A stretch of 64,000 nt of DNA from the NCBI GenBank assembly GCA_031002005.1, contig CM061918.1:41792947-41856946 (forward strand), in the 5' to 3' direction. The translations under genes and the position numbers were made by a program. Below are positions 34,024-45,200 of the stretch, piece by piece. Below the pieces are notes generated by a model. The model ran no database searches and was not told the origin of the DNA. It saw only the letters and a list, made by a program, of their open reading frames with translations. The stretch is from Vandiemenella viatica. Its lineage: Eukaryota; Arthropoda; Insecta; Orthoptera; Morabidae. How positions within the stretch are numbered: position 1 is the stretch's first letter; each line of letters begins with the position of its first letter.

Positions 34024-34669
34024 ATTATTTATGGAACAATTTGAACCTGCAAGCTTAACAATATCATTATCACATAACCACATGCACTATCACAAGCCCA
34101 TGTGCATGCAATTCTCTAGGTTATTTAAATCACCATATGATATGCAAACTAATTAAACTGTAATTCAAATCTTATATGTTAGTCCTCTTTCATTGCTCTT
34201 TTCCAATCTTCTTGTAATGTAGCAGTTTATCTGGCACATTTATGATAAAAGACATGGTAACGTATTCTCAATCAAAGCCATAAGCAATGGCAGGGATTGT
34301 GAGACCATAATGTTATTAGTAATTCATAACGCCTATGTTCTAGACATGTTTCTGACATTATTGTGTCAGCTCAAGTTATCAGGTGTCATCAGTAACAATA
34401 CAATAGATTTTACACAAAGATATGCTCATGTTTGAGATAAAAATGGATATAAATTAAAATTTTGGGGAGAATTTGGGATGAGAATCTGCAGACTTGTATC
34501 ATATTTGGAGATCTTATCACATTTGGATCTTTTGAAGAAAATAAATTAAAATGAATAATCAAAACCAATAATATAGGTTTAAAATATTAAGATAATTGTC
34601 AACAATTATGTTTTATGGAATTGTCCATAGTATGCATTCAAAAACTTAAAATGATTGTAGTTTACTTAC
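34024..34669. other. Intron sequence of the myosin gene or LINE relic
   Basis: No further coding segment is recognisable. Confidence 0.35.
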
Positions 34670-34852
34670 ACCATGACTAAAATAAAAATAGCTGTCTAAA
34701 TCTCTCTTTAAAAATAGTTTTGATAGCATAGAGTCATCAGCACCAGCGAGTAATTGATAGAAAATGTGGAAATTCCTTTCTCCTGGATACTGGTGGACTA
34801 CTCGCGACTTTTCCAGCAAATAATTGAGAATTTTACCCCCTACAGGTGATCC
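34670..34852 (-). CDS. Class I myosin motor-domain exon (Myo1C/Myo61F-like)
   Basis: A 183-bp exon between acceptor TTTTTACAG (34853) and donor GGT|GTAAGT (34669), phase 0 on both sides, 61 codons. It begins [19 protein letters not shown] and continues [19 protein letters not shown], the switch I and following region of the myosin head ([19 protein letters not shown]). The mix of PVGGKI and [12 protein letters not shown] suits class I myosins of the Myo1C/61F type; the subclass is inferred. Such motors link actin to membranes. The next exons toward the C-terminus do not appear between here and the gap. Confidence 0.9.
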
Positions 34853-35459
34853 CTGTAAAAAAAAAAATGTACAGATCATTAAATATTATCCATAATCTGA
34901 TTTACACAACTTTTAACTAAAGTATATATAAATTACATTAAAAAAAACTTGATAAGAGACTTGACAGAAATCAAACAAGGAAAGAGAATGGAAGAGAGAA
35001 ACATGAAAATATATATATATTTTTACCTGTGGTAAACCATACTTAACATCATTCACAATGGCTGACAAATGGAAAATTCAGAAGCATTTGGAGTAAAATA
35101 TTTTAATATATTGCCTTTATTAGCAAATTAATTAGACTGATTCCGGGCACTAGTCAAATAACAATCAAATTCTTGTCTTGACCAAGAGTATGAACCAAAA
35201 AAATTCATTGTTCCGCATAGTCACATTTAAATTTTTTCATCTTCTACCTTTTTTGTGCTCTGTTTCTCTTTACTCCTAATATAATAATAACAGTAAAAAT
35301 ATTCATTATTAGTTGGCAATGATGCTGCTGTTGTTAATGCTGATACAAATCAAAGTTAATACACTGTCCACTATGGTTAGTAGTTTTCTAATATAAGCAA
35401 GATTTAAAATTATACCTAGCCACATAGTAATAAAATTTATATATTTATGAAACAGGCTA
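34853..35459. other. Presumed intron of the myosin gene
   Basis: No coding segment is seen; a short TA tract lies at 35010-35020. Confidence 0.4.
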
Positions 35460-35462
35460 CAA

Positions 35463-35675
35463 CAGATTAAGCTGAGGTCATTAAGAGCATGGAATGGAAG
35501 AGGACAAACAATGGGAAGGAATTCAGCCAATGCCTTTACAAGAATCCATCCTGGCATTCACCTTGAGTGATTTCAGGAAACCATGAAAAACTGAATTCTG
35601 GTCAGACAAGAATTTGAATTTGTATCCTTCCAAATTCCAGGTCTGAGCATTACCGCTCACCCACCAAGCTCAATT
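35463..35675 (-). mobile_element. Diverged SINE
   Basis: Antisense copy: GAGGTCATTAAGAGCATGG, GGAAGGAATTCAGCC, the body with GGAAACCATGAAAAAC, and the reversed head CTCACCCACCAAGCTCAATTG. Older than the 6.3-kb copy. Confidence 0.7.
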
Positions 35676-35885
35676 GATTATTGGAAAACTTTCATTAGCG
35701 GAATATGGTATGCAGAATGTTTTGTGTCAGATTGGAACTAGTAGATGGTTGGGCTAAGAGTCATGAATATGTGACGAAGAGGAATGCAATCAGGAATAAC
35801 AAAAAAGTTTAAAGAAAGTGGAAGAGAGTATAAAAAAGAATTTATGCAAACTAAAAACAATTAAATATTATTAATAAAATAATAA

Positions 35886-36245
35886 TGTCGCGTTGGAACC
35901 GGGACAGGTGTGAATTCGAAGGTTTGTCAATGAACACAGCACTTAAACTGAGAACAGGTTTATTGAGAACTCAAACATACACGCAGCACTGACTGCCTCT
36001 TGGGCAGAATGCTCTTCTATTTATACACAGATAGAACGTACTAGAGATTACAAGAGTAGTTAACAATGAAATGTGTAGAAGTTACAAGTGACCTTAGGAA
36101 ACATGTAGAATCTTCTGGAAATAATAAACAGAATTAAATAATTTTTGTCAGTGGGCGGGATTGAACCGGCGACCTTCGGTACCGCAATTCGTGACGCTAC
36201 CCGCTGCGCCATGCTGGCAGACGGTACACTGGCGTTCATGCGGCA
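35886..36245 (-). repeat. 3' LTR of the Ty3/gypsy element
   Basis: 360 bp, bounded TG...CA (plus strand TGTCGCGTTGG to ATGCGGCA). It differs from the LTR at 41260-41623 by about one substitution and two small indels. Flanking AATA at 35881-35884 and 41623-41626 may be the target duplication if the LTR is counted one base differently. It contains the tRNA-like module at 36148-36219. Confidence 0.92.
36148..36219 (-). promoter_or_regulatory. tRNA-like module with Pol III A and B boxes in the 3' LTR
   Basis: In the sense of the element it reads GCCAGCA, then TGGCGCAGCGGG (36211-36200; A-box consensus TRGCNNAGYNGG) and, 32 bases on, GGTTCAATCCC (36167-36157; close to the B box GGTTCGANTCC). Total length is about 72 bases, as in a tRNA. 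The same module is in the other LTR (41530-41598). A full cloverleaf is not certain. Confidence 0.65.
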
Positions 36246-36259
36246 TTGCTCCCTCTCCT
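36246..36259 (-). other. Polypurine tract of the gypsy element
   Basis: On the minus strand AGGAGAGGGAGCAA directly precedes the 3' LTR start TGCCGC, the expected place for plus-strand DNA priming. Confidence 0.75.
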
Positions 36260-36280
36260 GAGGAAAACAGCGTCCCGCTG

Positions 36281-37725
36281 TTAGATTTCTTTTGGGGCAC
36301 GCTGAAGTGTCCTGGATCTTGATCTTGTCGTGGGTCCTCTGTATGGCAGTTCTGGAGGGCCCCTCCTGTTTGTACTATTATCTTCCTGTCCGACTTCCTC
36401 AGTATCCAAACCGTCCTCAGAGTCCTTGAACAAGAAGCTGGTTGTGCCTAGCTGCTCGTCAGGATTGTAGTAAGGCTTCATGCGGAGGACGTGAACAATG
36501 TCCCTTCGCTTTCGTCGTTTCGAAGACGGCTCATAATCCTCGACTTCGTATGTGACGTCTGACCGGCGGCGTATGACACGATACGGACCAAAGTACCGCT
36601 TCAGTAACTTTTCTGATAGCCCAACCTTCCGGACAGGGGTAAAAATCCATACGAGATCTCCTGGGTTGTACGCAACAGGTCGGTGCTTGCCGTCATACCG
36701 CTGACGGTCCCTCTCCTGGGTGGCCAGTGTTCGTATGCGAGCCAGCTGTCTTGCTTCTTCGACCCTGGTAATGAGCTGTTTTATATAGTCATCCTGAGTG
36801 TCGTCCGGCTGGAATGGGAACAGCGTATCCATTGTGGTCTCAGCTTCACGGCCATGGAGCAGAAAAAACGGAGTGAAGCCTGTCGTATCTTGCCTTGCTG
36901 TATTATAAGCAAATGTGACCACTGGCAGTATTGTATCCCAATCCTTCTGCTCAACATCCACATACATCGACAGCATATCGGCTAATGTCTTGTTGAAGCG
37001 TTCTGTGAGACCGTTTGTCTGAGGGTGGTATGCAGTTGTCATCCTGTGGACAACGTCGCATCTTGACATGACCTCTGATACTAGTCTTGACTGGAATACC
37101 TTTCCACGATCGGATATCATCACACGTGGTGCTCCATGCTTCAAAATAATGTCTTCTACTAGAAATTTTGCAACCTCTGGAGCTTCTGCAGTCGGCACAG
37201 GTTTGGTGACAGCGTAGCGCGTGAGGTAGTCGGTGCAGACTATTATCCATCGGTTACCGGTTGTCGACTTCGGGAACCCCCCAAAAGGTCGATCCCAATT
37301 CGGTGGAATGGAACTGCTGCAGGTGGAATTGGTACTAGATGACCTGGAGGTAATTGCGGCACATGTTTCCGTCGCTGGCACTCTTTACAGTGACTCACAT
37401 AATGCTTGACAGATCGGTAGAGACCCTTCCAGTAATACCTGCGTCTGATTCGGTCCAGGGTCTTCACAAATCCCAGATGACCGGATATTGGAGCGTCGTG
37501 GAAATACTTGAGAATAGCTGGCTGGAGATGAGCTGGAACGACCAGAAGCCACTTGGGGCCTAGTGGATCGTAGTTGTTCTTATACAATGTCCCATCTATC
37601 AATTGAAACCCTCCTTTGGCCGGTTCTCCTTTCTCCAAGGCGTCTATGGTTCTTAATAACTCTGAATCTTCCCTCTGTTCAGCTGCAACGTCACCTAATT
37701 CAGCGAGGGCTGAAATTCCATTCAT
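36281..37725 (-). pseudogene. Ty3/gypsy integrase, one frameshift
   Basis: The N-terminal part (37725-37243) has the H-H-C-C zinc-binding domain, with DAPISGHLGF and CKECQRRK. Near 37300 the frame shifts to that of 37381-36281, which carries the catalytic core: the first Asp in CTDYLTRYA, the second in ISDRGKVF, Glu in NGLTERFNK. A C-terminal GPY/F-type module with LLKRYFGPYRV and a basic, proline-rich tail follow. All core catalytic residues are present. It ends at TAG about 35 bases before the LTR. No chromodomain or env gene is seen. Confidence 0.88.
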
Positions 37726-38240
37726 GCTGTTGTGTTCTATTAAAGGATTCCTTGAAAGGCTGTCGGCATCCTTGTTGTTTGCGTCCGTTTTTGAATACCA
37801 CCGTGACGTCGTACTCTTGAAGTCTAAGTGCCCATCTTGCTAGTCGACCTGATGGATCCTTCAAGCTGGTTAGCCAACATAAAGAATGGTGGTCTGTTAC
37901 GACGGTGAAAGGTTTGCCGAATAAATACGGACGAAACTTGTTGATAGCCCAGACAACTGCGAGGCATTCTTTCTCGGTTGTAGAGTAGTTTATCTCGGGC
38001 TTAGAGAATACTCTTGATGCATAGGCTATCACCTTCTCAGCACCTTCCTGAATTTGCACAAGCACTGCACCGATCCCATAACCGCTGGCGTCAGTGTGAA
38101 GTTCAGTTTCTGCATTCTCGTCGTATAAGGCTAGAACTGGTGCGGAAGTTAGAGCCTCCTTAAGTGCCTGGAAAGATCTTTCTTTAGTTTCATCCAGTAA
38201 AACTTGGCGTCTCCCTGCAAAGTTCTTGCAGTGGACGTGC
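37700..38240 (-). pseudogene. Ty3/gypsy RNase H region, frameshifted
   Basis: The stretch encodes [14 protein letters not shown] (first catalytic Asp), [14 protein letters not shown], and [12 protein letters not shown] (late Asp). Its open part is 38065-37700. Frameshifts occur upstream near 38200 and at the end near 37760, where a KNGRK motif is followed by out-of-frame sequence before the integrase frame. Confidence 0.85.
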
Positions 38241-38244
38241 CATG

Positions 38245-39299
38245 TTACAGAATCCTTTTATGAAACGCCGGAAGTATGAGCACAGCCCAAGAAAGCTTCT
38301 CTACATCACGAATGTGCTGAGGAGTTGGAAATTCCATGACTGCCCTTACTTTATCTGGATCAGCGCGGACGCCATCTCCGTTGACCAGGTGCCCCAGGAT
38401 TTTTATCTCTCTGGCGACGAAGAGGCACTTCTTCGGATTGAGGCGGAGTCCTGCAGTCTGAACACACTTCAGCACCGTTGACAGGCGACTCAGATGTTCT
38501 TCAAATGTTTTCGAGAAAACAACAATGTCATCTAGATAACAAAGACACGTCGTCCACTTAAGGTGTCGAAGTAAGTTGTCCATCATGCGTTCGAATGTGG
38601 CCGGAGCGTTGCATAATCCGAACGGCATTACTTTGAATTCATAGAGGCCATCAGGTGTAATAAAAGCCGTCTTTCTCTGTCAGCTTCGTCAACCTCGATT
38701 TGCCAGTAGCCTGTCTGCATGTCCATGGTTGAGAAGTATGTAGCTCCTTTCAAGCAGTCTAAGGCGTCGTCGATGCGCGGCAGTGGGTAGACATCTTTCT
38801 TTGTGATTTTGTTCAGCCGCCGATAGTCGACACAGAATCGCCACGTACCATCCTTCTTCTTTACGAGGACCACCGGAGATGACCAAGGACTCTCCGAAGG
38901 TTGAATAATGTCATTATGCAACATCTTCTCCACTTCCTCTCGAATTATTCGCCTTTCGACTGGTGACAATCGGTACGAGCGCTGGCTAATGGGCGGATGA
39001 TCCCCAGTATTGATACGATGCTTTATCGTGGGCCGTTTCGTCTGACCTTTTTTTTGCTGGGGTGTGAATACACCAGAGAATTGGCGTAGTATAGTTAACA
39101 CCCGGTGGTGTTGTTCCTTGGTCAGGCCGGACCCTATTGGCAGTTCCATAGTTGTTTCCTCCAGCGTGTTGTCGGTACTAGTAACAGAGCATGGATCTTC
39201 GTTAATGACGTTGAGCTCGCCCTCCTGGACTGGTTCAGCTGTCCCTATGCACATTCCCTTGGGGATAATTGTGACTGCTCGTGACAGTTGGTGATCCAA
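38245..39299 (-). pseudogene. Ty3/gypsy reverse transcriptase, frameshifted
   Basis: The first frame (39299-38628) carries SPWSSPVVLVKKKDGTWRFC, DYRRLNKITKKD, YPLPRIDDAL and FSTMDMQTGYWQIEV. A one-base loss in an A-run near 38680 shifts the frame to that of 38628-38245, with MPFGLCNAPATFERMM and the catalytic YLDD box (CYLDDIVVFS). A second shift near 38295 follows, before the connection domain. The palm motifs are well kept, so the breaks look recent. Confidence 0.9.
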
Positions 39300-39324
39300 A
39301 TGTCCCCTCGACCACCGATAATGC

Positions 39325-39870
39325 TTATGATAGCCGCTGGTATGTAGATTTCTTTCGTGAGCCTAATAAATTTTCTACTATCGACAAGCACTTCAGGTTG
39401 CGGTCGTCCGTGTTTTTGACTGGGACTCTTCTCATTGCGAACGGCGGGATTGTCACGTTGTCAACGGCGAATAACTTCCCAGAAGATTCTGTGTTACGTG
39501 TACCCGTCGCAACGACTTCTTCAATTTGCAGCTCAGACGTTCCACAGTCAATGACAGCTTGGGATGCCTTAAGGAAGTCCCATCCAAGGATGACATTATG
39601 ACTACATTCTGTTAAAATGACAAATTCAACTGGCTGGGTCCTGTTGTTGATGGTTATTCTCGCGACACAAGCTCCAGCTGGCTGGACGTACTTTCCATTT
39701 GCGACCTTTAGCACAGTTGCCCCCGTATCACGGAACATTGTCTTCTTTAGTGTGCGACGATAATTGTCCGACAATACGGAGAAAGAAGCTCCTGAATCAA
39801 CCAGCGCCCGGACAGGTTGGCCGTCGATTATAACGTTGATGAGATTTCCCGACATCTTAGTGACTGTCAT
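39325..39870 (-). CDS. Ty3/gypsy aspartic protease region
   Basis: The frame includes the active-site motif ALVDSGASFSVL and the flap/helix region with VILGWDFL. It lies in the -1 frame relative to gag and opens upstream of the gag stop, around GGAAAAC at 39930, so gag-pro expression by -1 frameshifting is plausible. The frame breaks near 39335, before the RT. Confidence 0.85.
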   Translation of the reverse strand: MTVTKMSGNLINVIIDGQPVRALVDSGASFSVLSDNYRRTLKKTMFRDTGATVLKVANGKYVQPAGACVARITINNRTQPVEFVILTECSHNVILGWDFLKASQAVIDCGTSELQIEEVVATGTRNTESSGKLFAVDNVTIPPFAMRRVPVKNTDDRNLKCLSIVENLLGSRKKSTYQRLS

Positions 39871-39923
39871 CCATGGAGGATTTTCATCTGCGGCGGCCTC
39901 ACCTCCGTAGATGGTCGCCTTGC

Positions 39924-41105
39924 TTAGTTTTCCTGCGTGCGGCGGCTAGGGGAGCGGCTGGTAGCTCTGTCCGGCGACGATGAACGGCAGCGGCGCGTCG
40001 GGGATCGACCTCGTCTAGGGTACGGCGATGGGCTTCTTCCCGTAGGTCGGCCGAACTCGTCAGCGGGTGGCTGCCTGGGGTAGAACTGTTCGGATGGCGG
40101 ACGTCTTGCGGCAAAATAATCGTCAAATACTCGTCTTCTCTCTCTGCAGTAGCGTATGACATGTCCAGGGCGCCCACAGTGGAAACATACTGGCGCGTTG
40201 TCTTCTGTCCTCCAGACGTCCGTTCGTCTGCGGGACGTCATAGGTGCCGGAGGATTTGGTTGTGGCCGTGTCGGCCGGTTCCTAGGCTGCCGTTTGGCAG
40301 ATGCAGCATACGTCATATCAGGGCGAGGCCATTCTTCACGTCGAGTGCGATTGGCTCGGCAGACAGGAGCTATTGTCTGAAATACCTCTTTTTCCGCCGC
40401 GTCGGCTCCTTCATGACCCACTGGGCTTACATCCATGGCCATGATCTGATGCTCACTCGGTTCAAGAGTCCCAGCTGCCATGAACTGTTGTAATTCTTCT
40501 CTCACAATTTGTCGTATGAGAGACGCAAAGTCGTGCTGGTCTTCCACAACTGCCATAGGGACTACGTTGGGAAGTCTGTCATACTTCTTTCGCCCAACCC
40601 TCCTTTGTTGCATCTCCTCAATCCGCTGGCACCACTTGATGAACTCTTCCGTCGTAGCGACGTCTTTTATCAGAAGAGCTTGGTACATGTCTTCTGCAAT
40701 ACCTTTCATTAGGTGCGTGATTTTGTCGGCTTCAGTCATATTCGGGTTGACTACGTTGCATAGGGCCAAAACATCCTGTATGTAAGATTGCGTCGGCTCC
40801 CCATGTCGTTGGGCCCGGTTCTTCAGTTGTTCTTCCGCCGAGCGGATTTGTCGCTGGTGGTCCCCAAACGTTTTCTTAAGTTCCGTCTGGAACATTTCCC
40901 AGTTATTCAGTTTTTCTTCGTTGTTCTCGAACCACTGCTGGGCGGTTCCGTCCAGATAGAAATAAACATTTGCCAAGCACATGGTATGATCCCACCTGTT
41001 GTACTTGGCGACTCGGTCGAACCCTTTTAGCCATTTGTTAGGATCCTGTCCAGCGTCTCCAGAGAACACCGATGGGTGTCGAATGTGCAGCTGGCTTGCC
41101 GCCAT
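39924..41105 (-). CDS. Ty3/gypsy Gag
   Basis: Intact frame of about 394 residues from the first ATG (41105; open upstream to 41255, inside the leader). It begins MAASQLHIRHPSVFSGDAG and has the retrotransposon capsid region with WLKGFDRVAKYNRWD and LDGTAQQWFENN. Near the end is a CCHC knuckle, CFHCGRPGHVIRYC, then an Arg/Ser/Pro-rich tail with SPSPYPRRGRSP. Gag packages element RNA in cytoplasmic particles. Confidence 0.9.
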   Translation of the reverse strand: MAASQLHIRHPSVFSGDAGQDPNKWLKGFDRVAKYNRWDHTMCLANVYFYLDGTAQQWFENNEEKLNNWEMFQTELKKTFGDHQRQIRSAEEQLKNRAQRHGEPTQSYIQDVLALCNVVNPNMTEADKITHLMKGIAEDMYQALLIKDVATTEEFIKWCQRIEEMQQRRVGRKKYDRLPNVVPMAVVEDQHDFASLIRQIVREELQQFMAAGTLEPSEHQIMAMDVSPVGHEGADAAEKEVFQTIAPVCRANRTRREEWPRPDMTYAASAKRQPRNRPTRPQPNPPAPMTSRRRTDVWRTEDNAPVCFHCGRPGHVIRYCRERRRVFDDYFAARRPPSEQFYPRQPPADEFGRPTGRSPSPYPRRGRSPTRRCRSSSPDRATSRSPSRRTQEN

Positions 41106-41238
41106 GGGTTTCCTAATGACGCGGACTTTCGGAAGGACGTACTGAGTATATCCTTTGTAGTCCGGTTCCAGTCCGTGTAGGCGGCGACTTTTACGTTGCC
41201 TAATCGGAGCCACGACGATGCAGCTGTTGCACAGGGTA

Positions 41239-41254
41239 CCCGGCGCCTCCACCA
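41239..41254 (-). other. Primer binding site candidate of the gypsy element
   Basis: Five bases after the 5' LTR the minus strand reads TGGTGGAGGCGCCGGG. A PBS begins TGG, complementary to the CCA end of a tRNA; the tRNA used is not identified. Confidence 0.6.
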
Positions 41255-41259
41255 AACTA

Positions 41260-41623
41260 TGTCGCGTTGGAACCGGGACAGGTGTGAATTCGAAGGTTAC
41301 TTGTCAATGAACACAGCACTTAAACTGAGAACAGGTTTATTGAGAACTCAAACATACACGCAGCACTGACTGCCTCTTGGGCAGAATGCTCTTCTATTTA
41401 TACACAGATAGAACGTACTAGAGATTACAAGAGTATTTAACAAATGAAATGTGTAGAAGTTACAAGTGACCTTAGGAAACATGTAGAATCTTCTGGAAAT
41501 AATAAACAGAATTAAATAATTTTTGTCAGTGGGCGGGATTGAACCGGCGACCTTCGGTACCGCAATTCGTGACGCTACCCGCTGCGCCATGCTGGCAGAC
41601 GGTACACTGGCGTTCATGCGGCA
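41260..41623 (-). repeat. 5' LTR of the Ty3/gypsy element
   Basis: 364 bp, nearly identical to 35886-36245; the differences are a 3-base indel near 41300 and one indel plus one substitution near 41436-41445. The tRNA-like module is at 41530-41598 (A box 41589-41578, B box 41545-41535). The high identity implies recent insertion. Confidence 0.92.
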
Positions 41624-41672
41624 ATATTTTTGTCACGTTTGTTACTGGAATAAAAGTTAATAATCGCGATAA

Positions 41673-42024
41673 GGGAGTGTCCATAAACTATGTAGCTCTA
41701 TTATGGCCTGATATAGCTTTTGTCTCTACACACTTCCCCCCTCCCCCACGTGGCACGTAGCTTTTTTCCCTATTGATTCCAGAACACATTTTGAACTGTT
41801 TTCTTGTGTCAGAGTGTCGTAAACTACATACGGAGATAATTAAATGGCAGAAATAAATATTCACATACTGTTGTGTGTTCTGTACCCTATAACTGTGACA
41901 AATAATGTGAGTGAAAAGCTTCGTGGCTAGGCTCGGAACCCCCACCCCTCCCCACCTTACGCAGCTCATCGTAGTTTTCTACTCAACCCCCCCAGACCGA
42001 TCGACGTAGTTTACGGACGCTCCC
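41673..42024. mobile_element. MITE, second copy of the 5.1-kb family
   Basis: Starts GGGAGTGTCCATAAACTA and ends TAGTTTACGGACGCTCCC. TAA on both sides suggests a 3-bp duplication. Same internal order as 5074-5467, including CATACGGAGATAATTAAATG. Confidence 0.8.
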
Positions 42025-42228
42025 TAACCTGGTTTCATTTTTTATTTATCATTTCAGCTACAAGGGGTACGCGTTGTTGAACTTTTTCTTGAAGTGGAAT
42101 TCTGATAAAACTAATTGGGAACCACTGGTCGATAATCAAATATTTACTCTTCAGGACAACACAACTTCCCAGTCCTCTCATCTCTGTATCATTTCTTTTC
42201 CTGAACAACACACTACCAGAGCTCCGGT

Positions 42229-45200
42229 AATCTATCTATCTATATATCTATAAATGAGAAAATGAAAAAATTCGGATGTGTGTTTGGATGTACTTCTGGA
42301 ATCAATTACGACTTAATAACTCAACATATTTAAATGAAATTTGGCATGAAGTCAGTTAATTATGTGTGAAGTGACATAGGATAGATTTTATCCCGCAAAA
42401 ACGCATAGTTCTTTTAGAAATTGCTATTAATATCAATTGCAAAGAACAAAGAGTTTCCTACTTCGTAGACAGCCGTGCCACGTTTACTCTTCGCTTTTTA
42501 CATAAATTGCAAACACTACTTTTCAGAAATAAAAGCAAAAACCTTCTTACATATGCAAGTTGCGTTTAGTTTAAAAGCCATAAAACCGACGCACTTGACA
42601 AATAATAGTTTGGAAGCAGGAAACATAATCTGTACTTAAACTTAAATTTAAAAAAAGGTAGGTGTTGCTGTTAAGTTCGCAAAGAGATGTTTTCATTTGC
42701 TTACATAAAATAGTATGAAATCTCAAATATTACACCATAATATCGTTCGTCATATATGCGTCATAATAAATAGGCCTATGAAAAATCAAAGCTTGAAAAT
42801 AAAACAACGTAAAATGCTATGAGTATACCAGCACGAAAGTCGGTTCACTAATATTGCAAAATGGACGTGCCCCAAATTTCGTATTTATAAAAATGTAAAG
42901 GCTTCCATTCTATCTCGGTTTAATTTATTTCCTGTTTCTTTTTTGATACTATACTATACAGTCTCTGTATTACAAATTATTTTTGCTGAAATTTAAAACT
43001 TAACTAACCCTTTTTATTTTTTGTACAGAATTTTTGTACAAATGAGACTATGATTCACGAAACTGCCTCTTACTGACTGTTCAATATTCTGCAAATATCT
43101 ATCGAATGCTACACTTAAAACGAATGTATTCAATGGGCTAATATAGAAACTTATAGTTTCATGAAGCAACACTGGAAGTCGTTTACAACACAATACACCT
43201 AATTTGCATGGAGCATATGAAACCTGCTTACTTATTACTAATAATAACTAAATTCCTTCTGCCTTGTGCTGTAACAAAAATCATTCTGGTCCAGGCTTCA
43301 TTTCAACCAAACCACTATATCTGTTAATATTGCCACAATTCAAAGTCAAACTATACGAACATACTGTACCTCAACATATTAAATGCAATTATACACCTTA
43401 CTAAATCACGAGCAGTAACAGTCACTTTATCGAGATGTTAAATTGACCAGCAATATTAACGAAAGTTGTCTTACAGTTGTAGAGAATTATGGACTTTCCG
43501 TTGTGCACTGTAAGTTACAAGTATTTTAGTATAAAATTTAGTTACGTTACTTCAATAATTGTCCTGAAGCTGACGACATAGTTCATGCGGCTGAATATAG
43601 TTTCAGATGAATTCAGTATTTAATTTACTGCGTTTTTACGAGCGACACATTGCCAACGTCATTATTCGGGTTCATTTAGTATCGCAATCTGAAATAATAA
43701 GTCAAGTTTATTTTGCTATTCATGACGTCACTAACATGCATCCCTATAGTGAATGTATTAATGCGCAACTGATAGAAGCTTTGATTTTCTAGCGGTAATA
43801 TTAACTGAGTTTGTGACTTGGTTGAAGTGCAGCCTGGGCCAGAATGAAACATTATTAGTTATTTCAAGAGCGCCATTTTAGTGATGTCATGTGTTGCTTT
43901 GTTCCGATATTGTATCAAAATATCTATAATAAGCGTGGATGATTTATCAGAACACGTGGCGTTGACCTAATTAAATTTTTGAAATTTATAATGTGAGTGG
44001 AGTGGCAGACAAGCGGAGTGGTAATTTGCCAGTAGACATTCAATTCTATTGGCAGATTGAGAAACCAATTATGAAGAAAGAATCAATTACTACTTTAACA
44101 TTGATATTTATATTTTAGCGCAGAATTAATGGATCGAAACGAATGAACTATAGTAAACTGATCTACAGGCAATTCAACTGTTTCCACAGATAGAGACCAT
44201 TACCTCAATACCACTGATCATTATGGATAAAAGTATGAATTACTACTATACTTACTACTATAATATGTAAATTTCTGTTCATGGAACCAATATATCCTCA
44301 AAACAAAATCAATATTCAAGTTCTCTGTTTTTTAAAGATTTTTTTTTCTGATATTCAATGCAAATCAAAATATTCATTTTTAGTATCGCAATTTTTTTAA
44401 CGGAAATGAACGTTCTTGGGCCACTTAAATATTTATTTGCTATTTGGATGTTAGTATTTTTTTGTTGTTGATATTTAGTCCATTCCATCAATGTATTGCT
44501 AATATTTTGACGTTTTGAGGTTCCATTAATTAAAACTGTATTCATTTTTATTCGCGAGATGAAATTAGTAATTTTTAAGAGATGCTTGATAAACGAAATT
44601 CAAATCTTTCAAAGAAATGTAAGAAAACTAGGGCTATGAAAATAGCCAAAACCTAGGAGACAAATACTCAATATTGTATATACGGATATATTAAACTGAA
44701 AATACTCCTAACAAACAGAATATTTTTATTGTTTTAAACTTTCAATGAAGTAGTTGTGGAACATAAATAAATTTTTGTTATTTTATTGCAACATTTATTA
44801 CTACTATTACTAATAAAAATAGCTCTAAAATAAATTATATGGTCGTATTGACCTGGTGACAAGGTTTCTTTACGTCTCCGCAATCAGCCCCTTTCGTAGC
44901 CTCTTAACGTAACCCAGTAATCCTGCCGGACATAGAGGACCCACAGTTCAACATGGAATCAGAACCAAGTGAGCATTCTGGCGTAATTCACATCACACAA
45001 CAACCTATGTCAGAAGTGAAGGTCGAGCTAAGGACCTCTGAAAATCCTCGCCGAGACTGGGATTCAAGCTGGGGACTTTTCTATCTCCAGTTGGACGCCC
45101 TAACCACTGAACAACCAGACCTCTCAAGAAAATCTTATATTATAACACTCTTCAACGCGGATGAAGTCGCGGGTAACTGCTATTAATTCAATAGTTTATT

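Noticed and set aside
36683..40785. Plus-strand open frames opposite the gypsy genes
   Set aside because: They are antisense shadows of gag and pol without own motifs.
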